From assembly GCF_001522865.1 (NCBI RefSeq), contig NZ_LOWB01000047.1, positions 44,097 through 108,096 on the forward strand: 64,000 bases of DNA, given 5' to 3'. The notes beneath the pieces were generated by a model. That model was not told where the DNA came from. It searched no databases and worked only from the letters and a program-made list of their open reading frames with translations. Numbering within the stretch: the first letter of the stretch is position 1; each line of letters starts with the position of its first letter. A program made the position numbers and the translations under genes. This document shows, in pieces, positions 38,492-49,316 of this stretch. The stretch is from Burkholderia sp. TSV86 (GTDB lineage Bacteria > Pseudomonadota > Gammaproteobacteria > Burkholderiales > Burkholderiaceae).

Positions 38492-41400
38492 TCAGTGAAT
38501 GACGTATGGAGCAGGCGCCGTGGCGCCGGATGCTCCGCAGGCAGCGCGGCGGGCAGCAGCGCATTCGTTTGCCGCGCGGGCGGCTGCGCGGGTTGTGCGA
38601 CGAGCGGCTGCAGCGCCGGCGCGAGCGACTTCAGCAACTGCACCGCCATTGCACTCGTGAAATCGTAGCGGGCGGCATAGGGCTCGTGCGCATAGGCGGT
38701 CAGCACACCGAAGAAGCGCTCGCCGAGCGCGAACGCGAACGTCGCGCTGCGGTTGACCTTGCGCGATTCGATCAAACGCGCGCCGCGCGCATACACGTTG
38801 TAGCGCTGATCGCCCGTGCCGGTCTTGCCGTATACGGCGAGCGTCTTGCCGCCGGGGAACGTCAGCCCCTGCGCGAGACGCCGGCCGGTGCCCTGCTGAA
38901 CGACCTCGCGCAGCAGCGCGCGCGCTTCGTTCGAGATTTCCGGTGACAGCAGCGGCTGCGGCGTGCCGGCCGTATGCACGAAGCGGGTTTCGTAAGGCGT
39001 GCCGCGCGCGAAGTCGAGCGATGCGATCCGTTCGTCCGGCACTTTCATTCCGCCGTTCGCGATGATGCCGACCAGCTTCGCGAGTGCGGCCGGCTGGTCG
39101 CCCGACGCGCCGATCGCTGCCGCATACGAAGGCGTCAGACGCTCGAACGGATAACCGAGCGCGCGCCACGACGCGCCGATCGCATCATATGCGCGCATCT
39201 CGACGATGCGGCGAATCCGGCGGTTCTGCGTCGCGTGATAGCGCGTTTTGAAGAGCCACGTGTATGCGTTCAGCCGTGCGTCGCGGCTCGCGCTCTGCAC
39301 GTCGTCGAGCGCGGCGTCCGGATGCGCGCGCAGATACGCGAGCGTCCACAGCGCGAGCGGATGAACGCCGCAAATGTAGCCGCGGTCGTTGAGGTTGAAG
39401 CGATCGGCCGCGTACTTCGCATAGAGCTTCGCGAGCCCGTCGTCCGACAGCGTTTGGGCGGCGGGTGTGTGCCGCAGCGCCGCGCGCATCTGTGCATTGA
39501 ACCATTCGCGCGGCGCGTCGGGCGCGACGCTGCGCAGCACCGTCGCGACGCGCGGCGGCGATTTGCGCACGTTGTCGAGCATCGCAGCGAGCGCGTCGTC
39601 GCCGGATTTGCCCGCGTACTTCGTATAAAAGCGCTTCACGTACACACGGCTTTCGCCGTCGACGAAGCGCAGCAGATAGCGGCGGCGCTCCGCCGGATCG
39701 TCGAGCCATTGCGACGGCGGGCCGCTCGTGCGGATCGTTTCGTAACGGACGATGTCGCGCATCAGCCGCACGAACACGAGATTGACCGAATTCCGGAATG
39801 CGGCGCGCACGCTCAGGACGCTGTGGTTTTCCCATTTCGCGAAATTCGTGAAGCTCTGCGCGCCGCCGCCGGTATAGAAGGTTTCGCCGGGGTTGGCCGA
39901 ATATTTGCGTTCGACTGCGGTATCGAGCATCGGCTGCAACGAGTGGTCCGGTGCGTGTGCGAGATAGTCGAGCGCCCAGCGCGTGAGCGCGTCGGACGGA
40001 TCGGGCTTGATCTGCGAGAGTTCCGCGTTACTCATCGCCGCATAGCGCGTATGCAGCTCGGCGACGATCTGCAAATACGTGACGAGTGTACGCAGTTTCG
40101 CGGTCGAGCCAAGGTTCAGCCGCGCGCCTTGGTTGATGTCGAACGGCTGGTCGACGCTGTCTGTCTGCACGCGCAGCAGGTTCGCGCCGCCGTGGCGTTC
40201 GTACAGCGTGAAGCTATACAAAATCTTCGACGGATCGTCGCCTGGGCGCAGCATCTCGAAGCCATACAGCCCCGCGGCCCGCGCACCGTCGCGCGTCGAC
40301 GCGCGCGCCAGCGCCGACGCGACCGCTTGCTGCGCGGCGTTGTCGAGCGTGTCGGTCGCGCGCAGATCGAGGCGGTCGAGCTGGTAGACGTTGTCGATGC
40401 CAAGCGCGCCGAGCAGATACGCGCGCGCCGACGTCACTGCCTTGCGCGTGACGAACGATGGCGCGGGGAGCTGCGCAGGCGCGGCGCTTCGTTCGATGCG
40501 CGCGGCCAGCGCGGCGTCGCGCAGCGGCGGTGCGATCACGCCATTGTTCGCGAGTAAGCGCAGATAGCTGTCGGTGAGCCGCTGCAGCGCCGGATAGCCG
40601 CGATTCAGGAAGTATGACGGCGCCCGCTGCGCGATCATCAGCGACAGCGTCTGTCTGAACGCGACACCTTGCGCGCCAACGTTGTCGGGCGTGAATGGCG
40701 CGGCGAGCAGGCGGTTGATTTCGTCGAAGTCGCGGCCGTACCACGCGGCAAGACCGTCGCCCAAGCCCGTCACTTCGCCGATATGGGGCCGTGCGGCGAG
40801 CGGCACGGCGTTCAGGTAATGAACCACGATCGCCCGGCGCGCGGGCATCGTCTGCGCGCCGTTCAGATATGCGCGCACCGACGCCGACGCGATCTGCCGA
40901 AGTTTCTCCGGCGGAGTCGGCGTGCGCCCGTCGGGCGAGTGCCGGAATTTCTCGATCTGCGTCGCAAGCGTGCTGCCGCCTGCGGCCGCATGATGGTGAT
41001 TCACGACGCGCGCGGCCTGGCCCGCGAGCGCGCGGCCGAAGCGGCCCCAGTCGATTGCGGGATTGCGGCTGGGCTGCTCGGGATCGAGCAGGTAGCGGTC
41101 CTCGATGAAAAGCAGCGACTGAACGATGATAGGCGGGACCGCGGCGAAGTCGCGATAGACGTGATGCGGATAGATGGCGTCGAAGAGCTGTGTGTTCGCG
41201 GCGTCGACGATCGACAGGCCGGCCTGATCTTTTTCGCCGTAAGGCAGAAACAGGCCGTCGTCGGCGAGCGCCAGCATGTGCTCCGACGCACGCGCTTGCG
41301 ACGCGATGGCAAAGCCTCGCGACGACAGGCGTTGCTCGAACGACGGCAGCAGCGCGTAGCCGAGGCGAAGATCATACGGCCCGCGCTCGGGAAAGCGGAT

Positions 41401-41619
41401 CCGGTGGCTGACCCCGTCGCCGAGTTCGTAGCCGATGCCGTGCGCGAGCGCCGACAGAAACCGCGCCTGCAGCCACGATGTCTCGATTTCGATCTGGGCG
41501 AGCCGCGCTGCGGCGGCGAGCGCGATCAGCACGATCGCCACCAGCGACCATTTGACACTCTTCCAGGACGGCAGCGTCCCGGACGGGCGCGGCGCGATCC
41601 GAATCAGCGGCCGATTCAT
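38338..41619 (-). CDS. PBP1-like peptidoglycan glycosyltransferase/transpeptidase
   Basis: A 1,093-residue membrane-anchored protein (KSVKWSLVAIVLIALAAAARLA) with a GT51 domain (about 145-300: FIEDRYLLDP, GGSTLATQ) and a penicillin-binding transpeptidase domain with all three active-site motifs: STAK in GSTAKLRTL, SVN in RNSVNLVF and KTG in VYGKTGTGDQ. The GT51 part looks divergent: the usual RKxxE and ELYLN motifs read as KLRQ and VHYLN. The last about 50 residues run antisense through mnmH and look non-native (Arg/Ser/Ala-rich), so the true C-terminus may be upstream or altered. Confidence 0.82.
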   Translation of the reverse strand: MNRPLIRIAPRPSGTLPSWKSVKWSLVAIVLIALAAAARLAQIEIETSWLQARFLSALAHGIGYELGDGVSHRIRFPERGPYDLRLGYALLPSFEQRLSSRGFAIASQARASEHMLALADDGLFLPYGEKDQAGLSIVDAANTQLFDAIYPHHVYRDFAAVPPIIVQSLLFIEDRYLLDPEQPSRNPAIDWGRFGRALAGQAARVVNHHHAAAGGSTLATQIEKFRHSPDGRTPTPPEKLRQIASASVRAYLNGAQTMPARRAIVVHYLNAVPLAARPHIGEVTGLGDGLAAWYGRDFDEINRLLAAPFTPDNVGAQGVAFRQTLSLMIAQRAPSYFLNRGYPALQRLTDSYLRLLANNGVIAPPLRDAALAARIERSAAPAQLPAPSFVTRKAVTSARAYLLGALGIDNVYQLDRLDLRATDTLDNAAQQAVASALARASTRDGARAAGLYGFEMLRPGDDPSKILYSFTLYERHGGANLLRVQTDSVDQPFDINQGARLNLGSTAKLRTLVTYLQIVAELHTRYAAMSNAELSQIKPDPSDALTRWALDYLAHAPDHSLQPMLDTAVERKYSANPGETFYTGGGAQSFTNFAKWENHSVLSVRAAFRNSVNLVFVRLMRDIVRYETIRTSGPPSQWLDDPAERRRYLLRFVDGESRVYVKRFYTKYAGKSGDDALAAMLDNVRKSPPRVATVLRSVAPDAPREWFNAQMRAALRHTPAAQTLSDDGLAKLYAKYAADRFNLNDRGYICGVHPLALWTLAYLRAHPDAALDDVQSASRDARLNAYTWLFKTRYHATQNRRIRRIVEMRAYDAIGASWRALGYPFERLTPSYAAAIGASGDQPAALAKLVGIIANGGMKVPDERIASLDFARGTPYETRFVHTAGTPQPLLSPEISNEARALLREVVQQGTGRRLAQGLTFPGGKTLAVYGKTGTGDQRYNVYARGARLIESRKVNRSATFAFALGERFFGVLTAYAHEPYAARYDFTSAMAVQLLKSLAPALQPLVAQPAQPPARQTNALLPAALPAEHPAPRRLLHTSFTDHARLPHACESAESRRASSARACSTTSRASGRNVKRSACGKRTKCARLLRV

Positions 41620-41907
41620 GGCGGCATCTCCCCGGCGGCGCCGGCGCAGGCGACACCCGTTCCGAGTAGTTTAGTACCGATTCGTGCAGTATTCCTTACG
41701 GATTGGCTCGGAAAGCAACGCGTTTTGGAAACGATTTCGCTTTCGCGAGGCTTGCGCCGCTGTGGGCGCCGGCGGCGCCGGTTGCGCGCGAAAGATGAAC
41801 GCTGGCGCGTAAATTTGATTGCGCCGATCTTGACGCAACGCGCGCCGCCAATGAATATGCGCAGCGCGGTCGCGCTGCCTGACGCGCGACGCGACCACTC
41901 CAAACCG

Positions 41908-44311
41908 ATGGACTCGCGCATTCACGATACCGAACAAAAACCGTACGCTGCGCTGGCTCAAGATCCTGTCGGGCCTGATATTGGTGATTCTGCTGGCCGT
42001 GGTCGCGGGCGTTGCCGCGTGGCTGCGCGCGAGCCTGGCGCAGCTCGACGGCGACGTGCGCGTGCCGATGCTTGGCGCGCCGGTGACGGCTGGGCGCGAT
42101 GCGTTCGGCGTGCCGACGATCACCGCGCGCGACCGCTTCGATGCTGCCTACGCGATCGGCTATCTGCATGCGCAGGACCGGTTCTTCCAGATGGATTTGT
42201 TGCGCCGGATCGGCGCGGGCGAACTGTCGGAGTTGTTTGGGCCGCAGGCGCTCGGCGTCGATCGCGAGCATCGGTCGTTCCGGCTGCGCGAGCTTGCCGC
42301 TGACGCATTGTCGCAACTGCCGGCCGACGATGCGCAGTTGTTGCAGCGCTACACGCAAGGCGTCAACGACGGCTTGTCCGCGCTGCATGTTCGTCCGTTC
42401 GAATACGGGCTGTTGCGGATGCCGCCGAGATTGTGGCGGCCGGAGGACTCGCTGCTCGCGATCTGGGCGATGTATTTCGATCTGCAAGGCAGGCTCGCGT
42501 CGCGCGCGGTGGCGCGGCGCTGGTTGCAGGATCATGCCGAGCCGCGTCAGCTGGCGTTTTTGCTGCCTGAATCGAGCCGTTTTGATGCGCCGCTCGATGC
42601 ACCTGCGATCACCGGGCCGACTGTGCCGGTGCCCGATGCCGCGCCCGCATGGTTGCGTGCCGCGCCGCCGCAATCCGCCGGCAGCGCTGGCGCGCCGCTC
42701 GTCTCGATCGACGACCAATCGTCGATCGGCAGCAACGACTGGGTGCTGGCCGGCCATCGCAGTGCGACTGGCGCGGCGATCGTCGGCGACGACATGCATC
42801 TGGGGCTGCGGCTGCCGAACATCTGGTATCGCGCCGCGTTTGCGTATCGGAGCGACGCAGGGGTGGTGCGGCGCATTGCCGGCGTCACGCTGCCCGGCGT
42901 GCCGGCTGTCGTCGTCGGCAGTAACGGCCAGGTTGCCTGGGGGTTCACCAACGGCTACGTGAATGGTCTCGAACTGGTGCCACTCGAGCCGCATGAGAGC
43001 GATGCGCACACCTTCCGGCTTGGCGGCACGTGGGAAGCCGCGCACGCCTATACCGAAACGATCCGGGTGCGCGACGCCGCGCCGGTCGAGATGACCGTGC
43101 TGCAAACGTCCGCCGGGCCGGTACGCGAGATCGGTGGCAAATACTACGCAGTCCATTGGATTTCGCAGACGCCCGGCGCGGTGAATCTGGCGCTGGCGCG
43201 TATGTCCGACGCGCACGATGTCGACGAGGCGATCCGCATCGCCCATACGGCCGGCATTCCCGCGCAGAACATCGTGATTGGCGACAGCGCGGGCCACATC
43301 GGCTGGACGATCGCGGGCGCGTTGCCCGATCGCCGTGCAAGCGCGGACGACGGCGGGCCGTCGTGGCGCGCGCCACTGCCGTCCGATGCGTATCCGCGCA
43401 TCGTCGACCCGGCGGCCGGCCAGCTGTGGACGGCGAACAGCCGGCAATTGGCGGGCGACGCGTACCGGCTGATCGGCGACGGCGGCGCGGATCTCGGCGC
43501 GCGCGCCAGCCAATTGCGCGATGCGCTGACGGCTCTTGGCCGTACCGACGAGCGCGCCGCCTATCAGGTCGACCTCGACGATCGCGCGCGCTTCATGTCG
43601 CCATGGCGCGAGCGCGCGCTGCGCGTGCTCGACGACGCGGCACTCGCTGGCCATCCGGCGCGCGCCGAATTCAAGCGGCTGCTCGAACATGGTTGGACGG
43701 GCCGGGCGAGTGTCGACTCGGTCGGCTACACGCTCGCGCGCGGCTTCCTGTTCCGCTTGTACGACGTGCTGTTCGGCGGCCTCGACGCGCGCCTGAAGCA
43801 GTTGGACGCCGGCGCGGATTACGCGCTGGCGAATCCGCGCTGGCCGGTGCTCCTCGCGCGGCTGCTCGACGAGCAGCCGGCCGCGTGGTTGCCGGGCGGC
43901 GCATCGAACTGGCGCGACGTGCAGTTGAGTGCGATCGACAAAACGATCGCGGCCCTGACCGTGGACGGCGCGCCGCTCGCCAGCGCGACCTGGGGCGCGC
44001 GCAATACGCTGCGCATCGCCCATCCGTTCGCGCGCAGCGTGCCGTTTTTCGGGCGCTGGCTGTCCGCACCGGCTGATCAGATGCCGGGCGATATCCATAT
44101 GCCGCGCGTGGCCGGACCGGATTTTGGACAGTCGGAGCGCATGGTCGTGTCGCCCGGGCACGAGGAGGCCGGTATTTTCAACATGCCGGGCGGGCAGAGC
44201 GGCCATCCGCTCAGCCCATTCTTTCTGGCGGGCCACGATGCTTGGGTGAAGGGCGCCCCCCAGCCTTTTCTGCCAGGAGCAGCCGAGCATACGCTACGGT
44301 TCGTGCGTTGA
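41908..44311 (+). CDS. Penicillin-acylase-family hydrolase with apparent +1 frameshift
   Basis: Ntn-hydrolase related to penicillin G and acyl-homoserine-lactone acylases. The main frame (open from 41855, 776 residues from TTG 41981) has family hallmarks: DAFGVPTITARDRFDAAYAIGYLHAQDRFFQMDLLRRIGAGELSE, and the beta-chain start IGSNDWVLAGHRS with the nucleophile Ser. It has no ATG near a membrane anchor. An ATG at 41908 in another frame reads MDSRIHDTEQ, and deleting one A of the run at 41936-41940 would fuse it to NRTLRWLKILSGLILVILL, a natural signal anchor. Either the gene is frameshifted or it starts at TTG 41981. Confidence 0.82.
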
Positions 44312-44569
44312 CGCGGCGGCGGCCGCAAGCGCGCATCGCCGGGACGGCCGGGTGCGCGTGCCGGTCTTGCCGCTGCGGCGCGCCCCGTCCGCAAGAGCGG
44401 CCCGGCGGGCAGGCGTTTCCAACAATCGATGCAGACGTTCGCGGGCGCGGTGAACGCGCGCGGCGCCGGTATGCGTAACTATTCGGTGAACGCGAATAAT
44501 AAGAAAACGACTTGTATCGGATATTGCCGGAGTTCTATTCTGTTCTGTTGGCGATTCGAAGGGGGTAGC

Positions 44570-45544
44570 ATGGACCGCATCCAGGCAACGGAAGTTTTCA
44601 CGCGCGTAGTCGACGCGAACAGCTTCACGCGGGCGGCCGACACGCTCGGCATGCCGCGCGCGACGGTGACGACGATCATCCAGAATCTCGAGGCGCTGCT
44701 CGGCGTGCGCCTGATGAACCGGACGACGCGCCGGCTCGCGCTCACACCGGACGGCGCCGCTTACTACGAGCACTGCATCAAGATCATGGCCGAGATCGCG
44801 GAGACGGACGCGAGCTTCCAGGCGGGCAACCGCAAACCAAGCGGCGCGTTGCGGGTTCATATGCCGGGTTCGCTCGGGCGCCGGCTCGTGATACCCGCGC
44901 TGTCGATGTTCCGTCAGCGCTACCCAGACATCACGCTCGATCTGGGGTTGTCGGACCGATTGGTGGATCCGATCGAGGAAGGCGTCGATTGCATGATCCG
45001 GGTCGGCCCGCTCGAGGATTCATCGATGGTCGCGCGCCGGATCGGCATGCTCAGGCGCGTGACCTGTGCGTCACCCGATTATCTGCGGCGCCACGGCGAG
45101 CCGCATGCGATCGAGGATCTGGCCGAACATCAGGCGGTGAATTTCCGCGCGAACCACGGCGGCCGGCCGCTGCCGTGGATGTTTCTGATCGACGGCAAGA
45201 CGGTCGAGGTCAGGATGGACGGCGTGGTGCTCGTCAATGATTCGGATGCCTACGTGACGTGCGGCATCGAGGGTTTTGGAATGATACAGCCGACGCTCTT
45301 CATGGTGCTGCCGCATCTGCTCGACGGAACCCTGCAGGAAGTGCTGCCGGACTTCAATCCGAAGCCCAAGCCAATCTCGATCGTTTATCCGAACAATCGT
45401 CACTTGTCCGGGAAAGTCCGCGTGTTTGCCGACTGGATCGCGGAACTGTTCGAATCGACGCCCGCGCTCGAAGGCGGCGAGGACTGGCGCGGCGCGATGC
45501 CGAAGCCCGACGCGCGGCCGAGTCGCGGGCCGGTTGCCGCGTGA
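44570..45544 (+). CDS. LysR-family transcriptional regulator
   Basis: A 324-residue regulator. N-terminal HTH: MDRIQATEVFTRVVDANSFTRAADTLGMPRATVTTIIQNLEALLGVRLMNRTTRRL, the AaeR/DmlR-type LysR start. The effector domain runs from about residue 90 to 295. The ATG lies after a GGGGG-rich site; an open upstream extension is not LysR-like. It may act on the adjacent acylase gene or the convergent porin, but neither is shown. Confidence 0.9.
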   Translation: MDRIQATEVFTRVVDANSFTRAADTLGMPRATVTTIIQNLEALLGVRLMNRTTRRLALTPDGAAYYEHCIKIMAEIAETDASFQAGNRKPSGALRVHMPGSLGRRLVIPALSMFRQRYPDITLDLGLSDRLVDPIEEGVDCMIRVGPLEDSSMVARRIGMLRRVTCASPDYLRRHGEPHAIEDLAEHQAVNFRANHGGRPLPWMFLIDGKTVEVRMDGVVLVNDSDAYVTCGIEGFGMIQPTLFMVLPHLLDGTLQEVLPDFNPKPKPISIVYPNNRHLSGKVRVFADWIAELFESTPALEGGEDWRGAMPKPDARPSRGPVAA

Positions 45545-45744
45545 CGGACGGCATGAACCGGCGTGCGCCGATGCGACGGCGCGGCGGCGGCCGGCACGGC
45601 GCCGCGCGTTACCGCGGATCGTGGCGCATCGCCCGGGTTGTGCCGCGCTGCGCCGGGTCTCGCGGCGGCATCCGTTGATTGCCGCCGCCGAGGGGAACGG
45701 TTCGCCGCCGCGCGGCGATGCTCCCCCGGCATTGCGCCGCACGC

Positions 45745-46929
45745 TCAGAACGCGTGCCGCAGACCGGCCGTGACGGCCGCCTGCGTGCCGGTCGAAGACG
45801 GCGACAGCGTATTGAGCATCGCATTGGCGAGCGCGGAGCCGGCAGGCGCGCCATGCACGTGCTGATACACGCCTTCGACGTAGACATCGGTACGTTTGCT
45901 CAGCGAATAAGCGGTTTCCAGCATCACTGTGTTCCATTTGGGAGACGCGTTCGTCGCGCCGTTCGAATAAGCGCCGTCGGTAAAGGTGTAAGCGGCCGAT
46001 ACGGCCCATGCCGGCGTGATCGCGTATTTCGCGTTGACTTCATAGTTGTCGACGCGCAGCGTGCCGCGAAGCGGCATGTAGCTGCCGCGGCCGAGCGACA
46101 TCACGCTGGCCATGTCGTCGATCTGCGTGTGGCTCCACACCAGCCCGACGTTGGCCGGGCCCAGCGCGTAGCTGCCGCCGGCGCCCCAGATGCGCTGGCG
46201 TTTCGCGATGAAATTCGCACTGCCGTCACCCTGCGCGAGCGCGCCGTTCGGATTGCCGTCTGCTGGGCCGCCGCCAGCGTTGTTGAACTGCAGATAGCCT
46301 GCCGCGAGATTGACGGGCCCTTGCGCGGACGCGGCGCTGATTCCGTATGCGCGATTGTTCGCGAAGCCGCCCGCCTGGTTGCTGAACGAATACATGCCTT
46401 CGGCTGTGACGCCGTAGAGCGTGGGGCTCACGTACTTGACCGTATTGTTGGCCGTGACGGAATTCGCGGCGAGGTTGTCATTCTCGAACGGATGCGCGGC
46501 CAAATTGCCGCCCCAAGTATTGCTGCCGGCCGACAGCGGCCCGAGCAAATCATTGAGCACGTCGAACTGGCGGCCGAACGTCACCGTGCCGTACGGCTCG
46601 CTTTGCAGTCCGGCCCATGCCTGCGAGCCGAATGCGTCACCGGAGAACGCCTGGCTGCCGTTGTTCAGATTGAAGCCTTGCTCGAGCTTGAACACCGCGC
46701 GCAAACCGCCGCCTAGATCCTCGACACCCTTGAGCCCGAAGACGGTGTTCTGCGTCGAGCTGGTGCCCATTTGCCAGTTGCTGCGGCCGTTTTGATTGTT
46801 GGTATAAACAATACCGGTATCGACGAGGCCATATAGCGTGACGCTGCTCTGAGCGTGCGCGGATGCGGCAAGCGTGCCGGATATCGCGGCAGCGAAAAGC
46901 GATGTCTTGATGATCGAAAGCTCTGTCAT
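45745..46929 (-). CDS. Gram-negative general porin (OmpC/Omp38-type)
   Basis: A 394-residue outer-membrane beta-barrel. The signal peptide MTELSIIKTSLFAAAISGTLAASAHA is followed by QSSVTLYGLVDTGIVYTNN, the usual Burkholderia porin start, and the protein ends in VTAGLRHAF with the C-terminal Phe needed for BAM insertion. Glycine-rich strands and a large loop with Asn/Gly repeats are evident. It is monocistronic. The frame is open further upstream, but only this ATG gives a signal peptide. Confidence 0.93.
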   Translation of the reverse strand: MTELSIIKTSLFAAAISGTLAASAHAQSSVTLYGLVDTGIVYTNNQNGRSNWQMGTSSTQNTVFGLKGVEDLGGGLRAVFKLEQGFNLNNGSQAFSGDAFGSQAWAGLQSEPYGTVTFGRQFDVLNDLLGPLSAGSNTWGGNLAAHPFENDNLAANSVTANNTVKYVSPTLYGVTAEGMYSFSNQAGGFANNRAYGISAASAQGPVNLAAGYLQFNNAGGGPADGNPNGALAQGDGSANFIAKRQRIWGAGGSYALGPANVGLVWSHTQIDDMASVMSLGRGSYMPLRGTLRVDNYEVNAKYAITPAWAVSAAYTFTDGAYSNGATNASPKWNTVMLETAYSLSKRTDVYVEGVYQHVHGAPAGSALANAMLNTLSPSSTGTQAAVTAGLRHAF

Positions 46930-47575
46930 GATGAATGGAAAACAACGGAGGAAAATGCTCCGGCAACCGGCGAGCACCGGAGAGGAAACCGGGGTGATGG
47001 GTGACTGCAACGCTTGCGGGACGCTGGAGCCCGCCGACCCTCGTGCGATCAAGCGACGCGCGTTGCGGCGGGCGTCGGAGCGGATAACGGATCGGCGGAT
47101 AGTCGGGCATCGTCGTCGGTGATGCAGGCGAGCCCGACAAACGATAAAGCGTGCATGCGCATGCATATCCGCTTTCGAATCGGCTTAAACCCGCATCGAT
47201 AGACGAAACAGTATGGTTTTAAAAATATTGAAACGCGGTAAAAAATAAGCCCTCTACTGTAAAAAGATTATCAACCGCGAAATGACGCGCAAGATCGATT
47301 CGGACTGCCGCTCACGCACGGGCACGTTCGCCGCGCATGCGATCCGGCCTCGATAGCGAGCGGTGCGTTTAATGCTGCTGCGTGCGCAAGAAACCGTGCC
47401 TGACAGTTTGGGATCAGCGCTCGGCATGGACGAGGCAGCGAACCGGGGCGATTCGTGGAAATCCGGCACCCCGATATCCAAAGGATGACGAATCGTTCGG
47501 CGGGCGGCGATGCGTTCGATGAGTGCGGAGTACAACCGCGCAACGAAGAATGTTCAGTACGGCGCGTGCGTGCGG
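46930..47575. other. Porin upstream region, no supported gene
   Basis: 646 bases. Two overlapping minus-strand frames of about 90 residues (47254-47543) have no recognisable features and no good ribosome site. The segment 47205-47280 is AT-rich and may hold a promoter. This marks the start of the compositionally mixed part of the window. Confidence 0.4.
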
Positions 47576-47764
47576 TTATTCGGTCCGCCGGCGGGCTCGG
47601 CTGCTTTTCGTTTTATAGGTCACGCCATGCTGCGCCAGATACTCGCGAATGAGCTGGCGCACGACTTGCGATGGCGTGAGATCCTGTTCCGCGCACAGCG
47701 TTTCGAATGCTTTCTTTTTGGCAGGGTCGATCAGAACGGTCAAGCGCGCGGTTTTCGTTTCCAT
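47576..47764 (-). CDS. Ribbon-helix-helix (CopG/Arc-type) DNA-binding protein
   Basis: A 62-residue protein: METKTARLTVLIDPAKKKAFE forms the beta-strand and first helix, then LCAEQDLTPSQVVRQLIREYL the second helix, and a basic tail (KTKSSRARRRTE). This is the ribbon-helix-helix pattern of antitoxins and plasmid or phage repressors. No toxin gene is adjacent, so it may be an orphan regulator. Confidence 0.7.
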   Translation of the reverse strand: METKTARLTVLIDPAKKKAFETLCAEQDLTPSQVVRQLIREYLAQHGVTYKTKSSRARRRTE

Positions 47765-47981
47765 CTCGGCATGGGTTCAGGCAGATATGTGAATTCGATT
47801 GTAATGCATTCGCTTTGGTGCGCGACCCAAATGCGAGACGGCCTGGTGCGGTACTGCTTCCGATAGCCTGCGAACGCTTCGTGTGGTTAATGCGGAGCCG
47901 CTCCGCGTCTTTCATTGGCAGGCCGCGTCGGACGGTAATGCTTTGCAATCGGCTCGTTTGACGACGATCCGCGCTTGGCCG

Positions 47982-48743
47982 CTAACGGTCCCGTCGATAA
48001 AGAAAGGCCAGCATGTCGTCGATGATCGGCACGATCGCGAGCGCGACCAGTATTGCCGCGAGCGGCACGGTCGACACGTAACCGACATGCTTGAAGCCGA
48101 GCGCGCCTGTCACGCAACCCGTGAAGAATGAGGCGAGCATGGTCGCGTGAATTTTAAGCTTCGTGCGGTTGGCGATCACGGCCTTGGCTCCTACGGCGGC
48201 CTTCGACGAGTTCCAGTAAAAAAACTTGCCTAACTCGATGCCGATGTCGGTCACGATTCCCGTCATATGCGTGGTACGAATCTCCGCGCCGGACAACTTC
48301 GTGATCATTGCGTTTTGTAGTCCCATGATGAAGCAGAGCAGAACCACCGTGACGGGGACGAAGAACGCTTCCTGCAGCGCGAGATGACTGCCTAGCAATC
48401 CGAACAACAGCAGCAGCACCGCCTCGACGAGCAGCGGAAGCACATATTGGCTGTGCAGATCGCGGCGGCGTCCCCAATTGATCAGGACGGCGGAGCAGCC
48501 GGCACCGAAAATGAACGACGACAGCGAGCCGATGCCAGCAAGCGCAAGCGGCACGTCGCCCAGTGCGAGCTGATCCGCGATCGCCGATACGATGCCGCTC
48601 ATATGAGACGTGTATTGCTTGACAGCCAAGAATCCACCGGCGTTGATCGCGCCCGCGATGAAGGCAAGCGAGAATCCCAACTGACGGTTGGCATGGGCGT
48701 TACGGTGCTTTCCCGTCAGGCTTCGGAAGTAATGCACGGGCAT
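47982..48743 (-). CDS. YoaK/DUF1275-family membrane protein
   Basis: A 253-residue protein with about six hydrophobic segments. Family signatures: LGFSLAFIAGAINAGGFLAVKQYTSHMSGIVSAIADQL and FIMGLQNAMITKLSGAEIRTTHMTGIVTDIGIELG. The function of YoaK proteins is unknown. The ATG giving MPVHYFRSLTGKHR is preferred; an ATG 13 codons earlier is possible, and neither has a clear Shine-Dalgarno. Confidence 0.85.
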   Translation of the reverse strand: MPVHYFRSLTGKHRNAHANRQLGFSLAFIAGAINAGGFLAVKQYTSHMSGIVSAIADQLALGDVPLALAGIGSLSSFIFGAGCSAVLINWGRRRDLHSQYVLPLLVEAVLLLLFGLLGSHLALQEAFFVPVTVVLLCFIMGLQNAMITKLSGAEIRTTHMTGIVTDIGIELGKFFYWNSSKAAVGAKAVIANRTKLKIHATMLASFFTGCVTGALGFKHVGYVSTVPLAAILVALAIVPIIDDMLAFLYRRDR

Positions 48744-49316
48744 CGAATAGCAGTGGCTTGGCGGCTCGGTGCCGAGCAGCATGGATGGCGCGACGTTTTA
48801 CGGAACGGCCGCGATGGGATTGCCCCGCGTGTCCGGGTGCCGGCAAGGTCCGGCGCTTCACCCAAAAACGGTTTCACCGATGCCCGCGCGCAAAAAGGAA
48901 TCGTGACTTTAATGATAACGCCATTAAGATATTCTGTTAACCAGAGATGATTTATATGTGCATTAGGAGCAATGGTTCAGGGTATCGGTGCGACGGGCGC
49001 GGACCGTGACTGGCCGGGCCGATCGTTGATTGCCAACCCTACGAACGCCAGATAGATGTGGCGATGACTTGTTCTATCTGCTGCTCCGTGCATTGCCTGG
49101 GCGGATGATCGAAGACGGCTACCGACCGACCAAGACCGGCAGCATGACGTCGGCGGCGATGGCGTTCATGCGCGATCACGGTGTGCTGAAGGACATCTAC
49201 TCCGAGAGCATCGGCACGGTGCATACCCTCACGCCAATGTGGTTGAGCAAATAGGGAACGGCATTGGCAGATGCCCCAGAAAGGTCTGGTGAGAGTAAGG
49301 GGCTGACGCATTTTAG
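48744..49316. other. Stretch without a supported gene at the island edge
   Basis: About 570 bases before the mobile-element remnant. One 74-codon plus-strand frame (49030-49254) ends in HTLTPMWLSK and could be coding, but no family, ribosome site or start context supports it. Base composition shifts toward AT near 48900-48960. Confidence 0.35.

Noticed and set aside
41696..44290. Long minus-strand open frame opposite the acylase gene
   Set aside because: Antisense of a clear Ntn-hydrolase and with no recognisable domain.
47254..47543. Two overlapping minus-strand frames of about 90 codons upstream of the porin
   Set aside because: Neither shows a ribosome site, conserved pattern or domain, and they overlap each other in different frames.
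49030..49254. 74-codon plus-strand frame
   Set aside because: No family, ribosome site or neighbour supports it; kept only as a note in the intergenic entry.
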